A stretch of 64,000 bases of DNA. Origin: Shewanella insulae. GTDB lineage: Bacteria; Pseudomonadota; Gammaproteobacteria; Enterobacterales; Shewanellaceae. The stretch spans positions 1 through 64,000 of the forward strand of contig NZ_WRPA01000010.1 in assembly GCF_009831655.1 (NCBI RefSeq), written 5' to 3'. Each line of letters opens with the position of its first letter. The first letter of the stretch is position 1. Below the pieces are notes generated by a model that was not told the DNA's origin, searched no databases, and worked only from the letters and a program-made list of their open reading frames with translations. A program made the translations under genes and the position numbers. This document shows positions 1 through 7,009 of this stretch, one piece after another.

Positions 1-2
1 CA

Positions 3-143
3 ACTCATCTACTTCAAGCCGGTCGTGATATAAGAAGTGTTCAAGAGTTACTTGGCCACAATGACGTGAGTACAACACAAATCTATACACATGTACTTGG
101 CCAACATTTCGCGGGGACAACGAGTCCATTAGACACACTGTAA
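3..143 (+). CDS. Integron-type tyrosine recombinase, C-terminal end (partial)
   Basis: Only the last 46 codons are present; the start lies left of the window. They contain the end of the catalytic domain: [19 protein letters not shown], with the conserved GH, then IYTHVL with the catalytic tyrosine, and a tail ending SPLDTL. The LLGHxDVSTTxIYTHVL block followed by SPLD is typical of integron integrases (IntI). In integrons attI and the cassette array lie on the 5' side of intI, so any array would be off the window to the left. The family is well supported. Whether the gene is intact cannot be judged. Confidence 0.75.
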   Translation, partial: THLLQAGRDIRSVQELLGHNDVSTTQIYTHVLGQHFAGTTSPLDTL

Positions 144-473
144 AGTCGGAGTACTCTAGAAACTCTGTAGCATTACTAAAATTTGGTCAACTTATAGTTT
201 GTAGAGTTAATTGTCAGCTGCCCCAATAACTCGCAATGGGGCATAATTGTCGCAGCATCCCCCTCAAAACTATGGCCAGCTTTTATTGGCCACAAGACAC
301 AAATTGAAAATCCCCATTTGTCGGTGTTACTTATCAATACGAGGGTTCGCGAGCCCTTGTAGATGATTCCTGTACCAAGGAGGTGGCTATCGTCTAGACA
401 TAGACACCCGACGATTGAACCAAAGTGTTCATACCGTCATCATCCTACTGTTCCTCTTTTTGGTAAGATGAAC
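144..473. other. Intergenic region after the integrase
   Basis: No convincing gene was found. A short open frame from 363 has no recognisable features. Two TGGCCA palindromes (about 273-292) flank an 8-nt spacer and could form a weak hairpin. Transcription from the integrase gene on the left and from the minus-strand gene at 526-1422 converges here. Confidence 0.4.
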
Positions 474-511
474 CGAAGAAAAGACACCTTGAGTGTCTTT
501 TCTTCGTTTTT
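474..511. terminator. Strong hairpin terminator, probably bidirectional
   Basis: A perfect 14-bp stem (CGAAGAAAAGACAC at 474-487 with its complement at 493-506) encloses the loop CTTGA and is followed by TTTTT. It lies just past the stop codon of the minus-strand gene at 526 and downstream of the integrase. It probably ends transcription at this convergent junction. Confidence 0.75.
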
Positions 512-525
512 GACTGCAGCTTTAC

Positions 526-1422
526 TTACCCGTAGAACATTCCAGTTAATTCAGTGCAGAGCACAGTGCGGCAAATAATCGCTCTTTTGAGCAACAGAGC
601 ATCACTCTCACTGAGCAGCGGCTTTCGGGTCGCCTTGTCGTATCTAGAAGGCATTTCCTCTAGCAACTCAGCATGCAACCGTTTTATATCGCTAAAGATT
701 GAGAGCGACTGGGAAAACAGCATTACCTTGCCGTAATACCCGTGCTTTAACCCATAGAGCCATTTCAACAATATGGTTTGCCTAGACGCTTTGGTTTTAA
801 AAGAATGCTCCATCTCAACAGCGACTATAGTGCCATCAGGTTCGATGGCTATTGCATCCACATTGCGCACGTCATTTGACTTAAATAAACGTTTAAACTC
901 AGTCTCTGTGACATAGGCATGCCAAAACGGTTTATCAGCCCCTTCTTTGGTTTTATTGATAAGCCCTTTTTGCAAAATGTACTGCATCATGAGGTCATGC
1001 ATGATGGTGTTCTGATTCACCCTCAAGCTCGGCTCGCCCGAACGAAAATACACAGCGATGGCAAGTAACTCTTCGGCATATTTAGCGCCGGCGTAATCAA
1101 GCAGGTATACCCGGCCATCCAGAGAGCGATGCGTAATGACTAGACTCAATAGTTTTTCCTTTACCAACTTATTCAAGTGCTCCAAGGCGAGTCGGTAAGG
1201 AATGGCATACATCCAGGCAATAATACTGGGAGAAGTTAACCCGAAACGCGCCACGAGTTTGATGGTTGCCATTCTTCTCATTTTACCTGTCTGGTTGTTG
1301 TTACAACCAGGGGCATATTGCATGGCCATATTGAGATACGGGTGGTACTTTTCTGCAGAGCTTCCTGCCTGCAATATGCTCTGATTGACGAGCTGCTGAG
1401 ATTGAGAAATGTGCGTTTGCAT
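526..1422 (-). CDS. Winged-helix protein with PD-(D/E)XK-like C-terminal domain
   Basis: The 298-residue product has a probable winged-helix DNA-binding region at about residues 45-115. The following domain contains VDAIAIEPDGTIVAVEMEHS and then FKTKA. This D...E-x-E...K arrangement resembles a restriction-endonuclease fold, as in replication-relaxation (Replic_Relax/MobC-like) proteins of plasmids and integrative elements. That family link is from memory and only moderately sure. The ATG at 1422 is preceded by AAGGT at good spacing. Its place beside recombinase genes fits a role in mobile-element replication, mobilisation or defence. No specific function is established. Confidence 0.6.
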   Translation of the reverse strand: MQTHISQSQQLVNQSILQAGSSAEKYHPYLNMAMQYAPGCNNNQTGKMRRMATIKLVARFGLTSPSIIAWMYAIPYRLALEHLNKLVKEKLLSLVITHRSLDGRVYLLDYAGAKYAEELLAIAVYFRSGEPSLRVNQNTIMHDLMMQYILQKGLINKTKEGADKPFWHAYVTETEFKRLFKSNDVRNVDAIAIEPDGTIVAVEMEHSFKTKASRQTILLKWLYGLKHGYYGKVMLFSQSLSIFSDIKRLHAELLEEMPSRYDKATRKPLLSESDALLLKRAIICRTVLCTELTGMFYG

Positions 1423-1445
1423 GGGATACCTTTTTAGACAACAGA

Positions 1446-1655
1446 TTAAGTGGTATCACCAGGTAGATTCTCCCCAGGCAAACAATCTATATTGATAGAG
1501 ATCTCTCGATAATCATCACGAGAATCTGTTTCATCCCTATCGGAATGAAAATAGCGACAGAAGTCGCTACCAAGCCAGGCTGCGCCTGATGGCAGAACAT
1601 CTTCGTTGTTCGGCCATATGTCTTGAAAGGCACGCCAGCTCTGATGACTCGTCAT
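1446..1655 (-). CDS. Possible small hypothetical protein (69 aa)
   Basis: This 69-codon frame lies 23 nt upstream of the winged-helix gene on the same strand, so it could be a leading gene of the same transcript. The product is acidic and polar (DRDETDSRDD region) with no signal peptide or recognisable motif. The start at 1655 has only a weak AGG upstream at short spacing. It could be spurious. It is kept because of its position and orientation. Confidence 0.25.
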   Translation of the reverse strand: MTSHQSWRAFQDIWPNNEDVLPSGAAWLGSDFCRYFHSDRDETDSRDDYREISINIDCLPGENLPGDTT

Positions 1656-2201
1656 CGACCTGTCTTACGAGCTACGCTCTAGCCTTCCAAAGACATTAAA
1701 CGCGCATGTACCGAGCTACGCTCTGTACTAACCGCATTTTCGCCGCTTACGACGAGGGTGAGTGTGCCACTCCTCTCCCCTCTTTCGACGCTCTGCTTTT
1801 CTGACGAAAAGACAAATGGTTTAGCCATCAATTTGTGCCAAATATGAGGCTAAATTTTGCTGAAGCAAAACGTAAATACGGTTAGTACAGACCAGCTGTA
1901 CATGCGCGTTGCTCCTTTGAATCGGGACGTCGCCCCCATTCAAATACGCCTGCGGTTAGCCTGTTGCACAGGCGCTTTTATTTACAAAAAATCGTGCCGA
2001 TTGTTTGCTAAAAAGACACACATTCTGTGCTTAGCAGCATTCGCTTCCCCAAGAGAAATGATTAAAACCCAATGAAAAAACAGACGCTAAGACAGCTAAA
2101 AATACCGATATAAAATTAATGAAATTCGCTCTTGCAATCACACTTTTTTTCATTAATGTCGAAAAAAGACCAAACAATTAACGACGCTACGGGAGCATGA
2201 T
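1656..2201. other. Non-coding accessory region, about 550 bp
   Basis: No supported gene was found. A 72-codon open frame near 1857-2075 is low in protein-like character and rejected. The region holds two copies of a 13-bp repeat (1668 and 1712) and a small GCCTG/CAGGC hairpin followed by a T-rich stretch near 1958-1980. The promoter of the small-gene cassette starting at 2202 must lie at its right end. The last 100 bp are AT-rich. Confidence 0.4.
1668..1724 (+). repeat. Two copies of CGAGCTACGCTCT
   Basis: The 13-mer CGAGCTACGCTCT occurs at 1668-1680 and again at 1712-1724. The second copy is flanked by GTAC on both sides, giving an imperfect hairpin (GTAC-GAG...CTC-GTAC). The function is unknown. 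Integron attC core sequences are not evident. Confidence 0.5.
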
Positions 2202-2459
2202 ATGAAAGATGAATCACCGACTACACCTGCTGTAAATGTTGATGGCACACCGATGATAAACGGTACCTATGTCGATGCACTTGGTAAGCCATTTGGCGTA
2301 ACAAATGACGATTCAACCTCTCATTCGATACAGGATGACTTGAGCCTCAACACAATCGATAGCGGCTACGACGATTGCTTTGACTCGGGCTTTGATTCAG
2401 GCTTCTGTGATTCAGGTTTTGACTCTGGATTCGATTCCGGCTTTGGGGATACGTTTTAG
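2202..2459 (+). CDS. Small acidic protein with tandem DSGF repeats
   Basis: The 85-residue product starts at an ATG preceded by GGGAG at about 7 nt, a good ribosome-binding site. The first half is polar, and VDALGKPFG is its most protein-like segment. The C-terminal third is a run of DSGF units (about five) interrupted by two cysteines. Synonymous codons differ between units (Ser TCG/TCA/TCT/TCC), so the repeat is not a fresh DNA duplication and is likely kept by selection on the protein. There is no signal peptide or membrane segment. It is the first of three tightly packed small genes. The function is unknown; a repetitive Gly-Phe tail could favour self-assembly, which is speculation. Confidence 0.7.
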   Translation: MKDESPTTPAVNVDGTPMINGTYVDALGKPFGVTNDDSTSHSIQDDLSLNTIDSGYDDCFDSGFDSGFCDSGFDSGFDSGFGDTF

Positions 2460-2460
2460 T

Positions 2461-2706
2461 ATGCGCCTAAAATTCGACATTGATTATTTTGCCGAAATAT
2501 CACCACTACTCTACATGGTTGTCGTAGGTGGAGGGCTATTTGCGTGTTTAGTTATCTTTGAAACTAAAGCCAACTTTATAGCCTCTGTGTTTTTTGGCCT
2601 AAAATGTACTTGGGGGGGCTATCTCTATGAATATCGAAAAGCAACGAACCAGATAAAACCAACAAGGTGGACTCATCTATCCTATGTCGCTCTGCGATTC
2701 ATTTAA
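2461..2706 (+). CDS. Small membrane protein (81 aa), second gene of small-gene cassette
   Basis: The ATG lies one base after the stop codon of the DSGF-repeat gene, so translation is probably coupled. The product has one clear hydrophobic segment, around LLYMVVVGGGLFACLVIF (residues about 15-32). A second weakly hydrophobic stretch and a basic C-terminal half follow. The open frame also extends upstream to 2380 out of frame with the first gene, but the in-frame ATG at 2461 fits operon packing better. No family was recognised. Together with its neighbours it suggests a membrane-anchored unit. Confidence 0.6.
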   Translation: MRLKFDIDYFAEISPLLYMVVVGGGLFACLVIFETKANFIASVFFGLKCTWGGYLYEYRKATNQIKPTRWTHLSYVALRFI

Positions 2707-2720
2707 ATGAAGGAAAACCT

Positions 2721-2819
2721 ATGATCATGCTGATACCGCTAACCATTTTTGTTGCTGGAAGCATCTATATAGCAGTCCGTATAGTCAATAATGAACTAGC
2801 GAGCTCTAAGAAGAACTAG
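2721..2819 (+). CDS. Very small hydrophobic protein (32 aa), third gene of cassette
   Basis: This 32-codon gene starts at the ATG at 2721, preceded by AAGGA at 6 nt spacing, a strong ribosome-binding site. It lies 14 bp after the previous gene. The product begins MIMLIPLTIFVAGSIYIAV, a single transmembrane helix with a short polar tail ending SSKKN. The size and single helix resemble small membrane regulators or toxins, but no family was recognised. The packing, strand and binding site make it a credible third member of the cassette. Confidence 0.55.
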   Translation: MIMLIPLTIFVAGSIYIAVRIVNNELASSKKN

Positions 2820-2862
2820 CGCAACCTCAATATAGGCCACAGTGACGATACGCTCCAATTAA

Positions 2863-2935
2863 GCGGACCCCTCAGCCTAGGGGCCGCCTCGCATATAACG
2901 ATTAAAGCGAGGCATACAACCCACCAGAGGTGGGT
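2863..2935 (+). other. Cluster of three consecutive hairpins
   Basis: Three inverted repeats follow the small-gene cassette. The first is GCGG-a-CCCCT (2863-2872) paired with AGGGGCCGC (2879-2887) around a 6-nt loop. The second is GCCTCGC (2886-2892) with GCGAGGC (2907-2913). The third is ACCCACC (2919-2925) with GGTGGGT (2929-2935) around AGA. Hairpins 1 and 2 share two bases, so they may be alternative structures. There is no T-tract, so this is not a classical terminator. It may be a structured RNA, a recombination site or a protein-binding region. Confidence 0.55.
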
Positions 2936-2992
2936 GAAACAAAAAAATCCATAAACAACTATAAAAAATAATTAAAAAATAAACCACTAAAA

Positions 2993-3006
2993 ATCAACAC
3001 CTTAAA
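2993..3006 (+). repeat. Possible integrase arm-type site
   Basis: ATCAACACCTTAAA lies in an AT-rich stretch upstream of xis/int. It matches, with one difference, ATTAACACCTTAAA at 13992-14005 beside the tRNA-Pro attachment fragment. It may be an arm-type binding site for the integrase. This is inference from sequence sharing only. Confidence 0.35.
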
Positions 3007-3124
3007 GCCAAATAAAAAAATAATAAAAAAAAGTTAGCTTAGTCATTTTTTTGGAATTACGACAATAACTGAAACACTCGCCTCAACTTCAGCACAGTCA
3101 ATGATTCAACAGCGAGAAATTAAG

Positions 3125-3388
3125 ATGTCACTACTCAATCGAAATAAAGCCAAACTTATGAAGGCGCGTCTGTGGGCAAAAAGGGAGTTCGAAAATGATT
3201 CGGTACCGCAAAACCGAACCATCAAAAACTGGATACTACGCGGCGATATCAAAGGAAAGGTGATCGGCAGAAGGACCTATGTTTATGAGGATCAATACTA
3301 CGATATGATACAGGAAGTCAGCGACTGCGTTAGCAGCCTCATCGCCGAATCAGTAATAGTAGATAGAGGTGTTAATGGTAAGGCCTAA
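3125..3388 (+). CDS. Excisionase-like DNA-binding protein
   Basis: The 87-residue basic protein contains WAKREFENDSVPQNRTIKNW followed by a GKVIGRRTYVYED segment. This is the winged-helix pattern of phage and island excisionases: an RT/W helix followed by a GKxIG-xx-YVxE wing. I chose the ATG at 3125 over 3101 because GAGA lies at suitable spacing. The gene overlaps the integrase start by 14 nt, the usual xis-int arrangement. Such proteins bend DNA and direct integrase towards excision. The assignment rests on these motifs and on position. Confidence 0.7.
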   Translation: MSLLNRNKAKLMKARLWAKREFENDSVPQNRTIKNWILRGDIKGKVIGRRTYVYEDQYYDMIQEVSDCVSSLIAESVIVDRGVNGKA

Positions 3389-4556
3389 GAACAAAGCCAA
3401 TAAGAACTTGCCAGCTTACCTGCGATATGAAGTGAATACTCGTACCTATCGATTAACACTGATTAACGGGAAAAGGAAATCGATTGGCAAAAACAAAGAT
3501 CAGGCCATTCAGATCGCCATCGAATATAATAGAATTGCGCGCCCAACAACTGGCTTAATGGTTGATGACTTAATAAAACATTCAGGCGAAATCAAGGTCG
3601 AGCAACTGTCATTTGCTCAACATGTCGATCAACTGCTCGAGCTCATAATCACCGAGGAATCTCCCAGCAAGCAGTTGCGAGACACCATGATGAACGATGC
3701 TAATCGGGTGAAAGAATTTTTCAATGATATTGCCACGCAAGATATTACTCTTAAACACGTTCACGATTACCTTAATTGCTACCATGGAAATTCCAGCGCT
3801 AACGTCCACAACCGCAAGTTGAGTTTTTTACAGAAATTGTTTAATTATGCCATCGACCAGTCATTGATGTTAGAGAACCCGGCAAAAAGGAAAATGAAGA
3901 AACGCAATAAAGCTGAAAAGCAACGCCAACGCCTAAGTGTTGACGCTTATCAAGCAATTCATGCAGCTGCTCCACCCTGGTTACAAATAGCCATGGAGTT
4001 GGCTTTACAATCAGCACAGGGACGGCTTGAGACATCGCGCATCAAGTACCGCATTAATAAACCAAAAGAAGGACAATGTGGTTGCCAATGGTGGCCAGAA
4101 CCTATCGATGGCATATACGGAACTCTATTCATCCATAGACAAAAAGTCGAAGATAAGGAAGCGAGTCACGTAGCCATCCCTATCGGCCAGGTACTTAAAG
4201 AGATCATCGAGCGCAGCCGTGACGGAGTCGTATGTCCGTACGTCGTTCATCGAGTGCCAGACCGCAACAACGAACAAAGCTCTTTAACAGATCACCGTTT
4301 CCAAGTTGACCCCAATTATCTTAGCCGGAGCTTCTCGGATGTTCGTGACGAACTAGGGTTGTTTGATCACCTTGAAATGGAACAGCGGCCAACTTTCCAC
4401 GAGATCCGCGCGCTCGCAGCAAGAAAGTTTTTTGACATGGGTATAGACCCACAAGCGCGCTTGGCACACACAGACTCACAATCGACAAAACTCTATGTTG
4501 AAAACCATCTTGAGTGGACCGAAGTCCCACATGCAGAGATAAAGCTGGCAAATTAA
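3375..4556 (+). CDS. Phage-type tyrosine recombinase (integrase)
   Basis: The 393-residue protein has an N-terminal arm-binding-like domain (YLRYEVNTRTYRLT, then GKRKSIGK), a SAM-like core-binding region (residues about 75-180) and a C-terminal catalytic domain. Visible catalytic elements are the first arginine in ALQSAQGRLETSR, HEIR at about residue 340, AHTDSQSTKLY with the second histidine, and the nucleophilic tyrosine. It looks intact. The ATG at 3375 has AGAGGT just upstream. It probably catalyses site-specific integration and excision of this island, plausibly at the tRNA-Pro whose fragment ends the accessory region. It lies 9.5 kb from that fragment, so the pairing is not proven. Confidence 0.88.
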   Translation: MVRPKNKANKNLPAYLRYEVNTRTYRLTLINGKRKSIGKNKDQAIQIAIEYNRIARPTTGLMVDDLIKHSGEIKVEQLSFAQHVDQLLELIITEESPSKQLRDTMMNDANRVKEFFNDIATQDITLKHVHDYLNCYHGNSSANVHNRKLSFLQKLFNYAIDQSLMLENPAKRKMKKRNKAEKQRQRLSVDAYQAIHAAAPPWLQIAMELALQSAQGRLETSRIKYRINKPKEGQCGCQWWPEPIDGIYGTLFIHRQKVEDKEASHVAIPIGQVLKEIIERSRDGVVCPYVVHRVPDRNNEQSSLTDHRFQVDPNYLSRSFSDVRDELGLFDHLEMEQRPTFHEIRALAARKFFDMGIDPQARLAHTDSQSTKLYVENHLEWTEVPHAEIKLAN

Positions 4557-4750
4557 CTAACGTGTGTTTCACAGATATGCTAGCTCAGATCTGAACTGAC
4601 AGTTGCCCAGTTTTCTGGAACCTTCGTCAGATTAGGTTTGAGCTAAATTATTTTCAGCCTAAAGCTACTGACCTATCCCCCAAATTTAGCCAAATTTACT
4701 TGCTTACCAAACTACATAACGTTCTGGTTTATAAGTATATAAATAGCTTT

Positions 4751-5545
4751 CTATAAGTTATTTATACTAATCATATTGCTCACTTTAAACTTAGCCATAT
4801 TATTTGATTTACAACCTTTAGCATCCTCTCTTCCCAGTGGGCAAGGGGAAAGCTCCATAAATAAAATTGGATTAACACAAAGTTTAGCCCTCTCTTTTTT
4901 AATCATTTTTTTCTTTTTTAATTCCCCTATCATCAGGTCTAACTTGATTACACTAATATGTAGTATATCGGCTATTTCTTCCCTGGTAAGCTTTATATCT
5001 ATCACTAGCCAATCCTTGGAGAAGTCAGATTTAAATGAAGCCAATATATCAAACAGGAATTTAATTAGTTTATCTTCAGCGCTTGATGTCAACAGAAATA
5101 TAGCCAACGCTGTTTGCCTTTCTGTAAAATAATTAGAATCAAACATAAATTTTGTAAACAAGTCTATATTTGTATTGTTCAAACCTTTTATCAGTGACTT
5201 ATTGACGAGTGTTACTTCACTATCTCTAGCGACAGTAATTGCTTTACAACATGTACAGTTATCATCGAGAAGTAAATGATAATCAGTCAGCCTTTTTGGG
5301 ATGATAGCATTGACGAACTTTGGACGGGTGTAGTCATTGGTACGCTTTACATAGAACAAAAGCCCATCATTTAAGTATATAAAGTTGTTTAATAATACAT
5401 TTTTTGATATCGAACTGCCCTTTTTTAACTGCTTTCTCTCGCCATTATTTTTTAGGAATTCAACGATTTCTCCATTAACCTCTTCAGGAAAAAATATGGT
5501 TGATTTACTTTTCATTTCAGTACTTAACGAGATCGCCTGAGCCAT
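4751..5545 (-). CDS. Crp/Fnr-family transcriptional regulator, divergent from dms operon
   Basis: The 264-residue protein has a divergent cyclic-nucleotide-binding-like N-terminal domain and a C-terminal helix-turn-helix (LTREEIADILHISVIKLDLM, residues about 185-205). A cysteine cluster, NCTCCKA (residues about 96-102), sits in the sensor domain, and two more cysteines lie near the C-terminus. The N-terminal cysteines of classical FNR are absent. The ATG at 5545 is chosen because AGGTG precedes it by 6 nt; a GTG nine bases upstream lies inside that binding site. It is transcribed away from dmsE and separated from it by about 500 bp. It may respond to redox state or a metal and control dms, which is inference from position. 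Confidence 0.75.
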   Translation of the reverse strand: MAQAISLSTEMKSKSTIFFPEEVNGEIVEFLKNNGERKQLKKGSSISKNVLLNNFIYLNDGLLFYVKRTNDYTRPKFVNAIIPKRLTDYHLLLDDNCTCCKAITVARDSEVTLVNKSLIKGLNNTNIDLFTKFMFDSNYFTERQTALAIFLLTSSAEDKLIKFLFDILASFKSDFSKDWLVIDIKLTREEIADILHISVIKLDLMIGELKKKKMIKKERAKLCVNPILFMELSPCPLGREDAKGCKSNNMAKFKVSNMISINNL

Positions 5546-6053
5546 TTTTAACACCTAATTAAATTACTGTTAGACTTTATTTTTGTTGATGTTCGAGTTT
5601 ACGTTACAAGTTTACGCATCGATAAACAACTATGTGAAATTACCGCAAGTTAATTTGAGATATTTATCACACATTGCAATTTGGAACTTTTGTACCAAAA
5701 AACAGTGGGGATTGTTTTTATTGTTTTACTGTAGTGTTAACTGGGTCACACTAATATTTACATTATACATATCGGTATAAAGGTTTTCATGAGTGTTATT
5801 TGCTCTAATGATTGTAAGAAATTTGGCTTGATAGTTGTGATTTTCTTGTCATTGCTTATCTATTGCTGTGTGGTATTGCCGAGTTTTATATAGCTTCACT
5901 ATTGGTTGTCAGCGGTTCATTAAACTTATCTTTAAAAGTTATTTCTAATTGACAACGTGTTATTAATTAGTCTTTTAAAGTTAATACATGTTTTTTAACC
6001 GCTTACGTAAAAATGAAGCTTCATTGTAAATAAATTTATAGAGGTACTTCATC
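5546..6053. promoter_or_regulatory. Divergent regulatory region between the Crp/Fnr-like gene and dmsE
   Basis: This stretch of about 500 bp is AT-rich and lacks a supported gene; the frame at 5583-5780 lacks a ribosome-binding site. It must hold promoters for the regulator and for the dms operon. I found no good FNR (TTGAT-N4-ATCAA) or Crp (TGTGA-N6-TCACA) palindrome. TGTGA-like half sites occur at 5632 and near 5836. The dmsE ribosome-binding site AGAGGT is at its right end. Confidence 0.5.
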
Positions 6054-6998
6054 ATGCGATTTGTCTTACAGCTTGCCATTTTTATAAGTTGTGGGGGGCT
6101 TTTGCTACCAAGTTTGCATGCTGCACCTTGGAATGATCTCACTACAGATGAGCTTGAAGCGACGCTAACACAGAAGTTTGCCGCAGGTGAATACTCTCCT
6201 AAAGGGGCAGACTCTTGCTTAATGTGCCACCGCCGCAGTGAAAAAGTGATGGCCATTTTCGATGGTGTACACGGTCAAGGTAACAGCAACCAGTCACCCA
6301 TGGCCGGTCTGCAATGCGAAGCGTGTCATGGCCCACAGGGCAATCACAACAAAGGCGGCAAGGAGCCGATGATTAGCTTTGGCCCTGACAGCAAACTGTC
6401 GGCCAGCGCCCAAAACAGTGTTTGCCAAGGCTGTCATAACGATGCCCAGCAAATGAGTTGGCACAGCTCGACCCACAATCTTGAAGAAGTGGCCTGCAGT
6501 GATTGTCACCAAGTGCACAGCGCCAAAGATCCAGTGATGGACAAGCTGACTGTGAATGACACCTGTAGCAGCTGCCACAGCAAAGAGAAAGCGGACATGA
6601 ACAAGCGCTCATCGCACCCACTGAAGTGGGACCAGATGACCTGTGTTGACTGTCATGCTCCCCACGGCTCAATGAGTGAAAGTGCACTGACAAAACCAAC
6701 GGTTAACGATACCTGTTACAGCTGCCATGCGGAAAAACGTGGCCCGTTTCTTTGGGAGCACGCGCCGGTAACAGAAGACTGTGTGACCTGTCATAACCCG
6801 CACGGTAGCGTGAACAATGATTTATTGAAACATCGCGCCCCTCAGCTTTGTCAACAATGTCATGCCAATGATGGTCATGCGAGTCGTGTGGTGCCGGAGC
6901 CAGGTAGTGATGCATTCGGTGGCGGTAAGAGCTGTTTGAACTGTCACAGTCAGATTCACGGTTCTAACCATCCTTCAGGCAGCTTGCTGCAACGCTAA
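6054..6998 (+). CDS. dmsE: Periplasmic decaheme c-type cytochrome DmsE (MtrA family)
   Basis: The 314-residue protein starts with a signal peptide cleaved near LHAAPW. It contains ten CXXCH heme motifs (CLMCH, CEACH, CQGCH, CSDCH, CSSCH, CVDCH, CYSCH, CVTCH, CQQCH, CLNCH). Length and heme number match the MtrA/DmsE family, whose members carry electrons across the outer membrane inside an MtrB-type barrel. The next gene encodes such a barrel and is followed by a DMSO reductase, so DmsE is the specific assignment. It is the first gene of the operon; AGAGGT lies 8 nt before the ATG. Confidence 0.93.
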   Translation: MRFVLQLAIFISCGGLLLPSLHAAPWNDLTTDELEATLTQKFAAGEYSPKGADSCLMCHRRSEKVMAIFDGVHGQGNSNQSPMAGLQCEACHGPQGNHNKGGKEPMISFGPDSKLSASAQNSVCQGCHNDAQQMSWHSSTHNLEEVACSDCHQVHSAKDPVMDKLTVNDTCSSCHSKEKADMNKRSSHPLKWDQMTCVDCHAPHGSMSESALTKPTVNDTCYSCHAEKRGPFLWEHAPVTEDCVTCHNPHGSVNNDLLKHRAPQLCQQCHANDGHASRVVPEPGSDAFGGGKSCLNCHSQIHGSNHPSGSLLQR

Positions 6999-7009
6999 CG
7001 GAGAACAAG

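Noticed and set aside
1640..2000. Possible integron attC sites
   Set aside because: The repeated CGAGCTACGCTCT lacks paired R'/R'' core sites (RYYYAAC and GTTRRRY in correct arrangement).
1857..2075. 72-codon frame with two cysteine-rich stretches
   Set aside because: No ribosome-binding site, poor protein character, and it spans a hairpin-rich non-coding stretch.
5583..5780. 65-codon hydrophobic frame in the dms regulatory region
   Set aside because: No ribosome-binding site, and it lies within the expected divergent promoter region.
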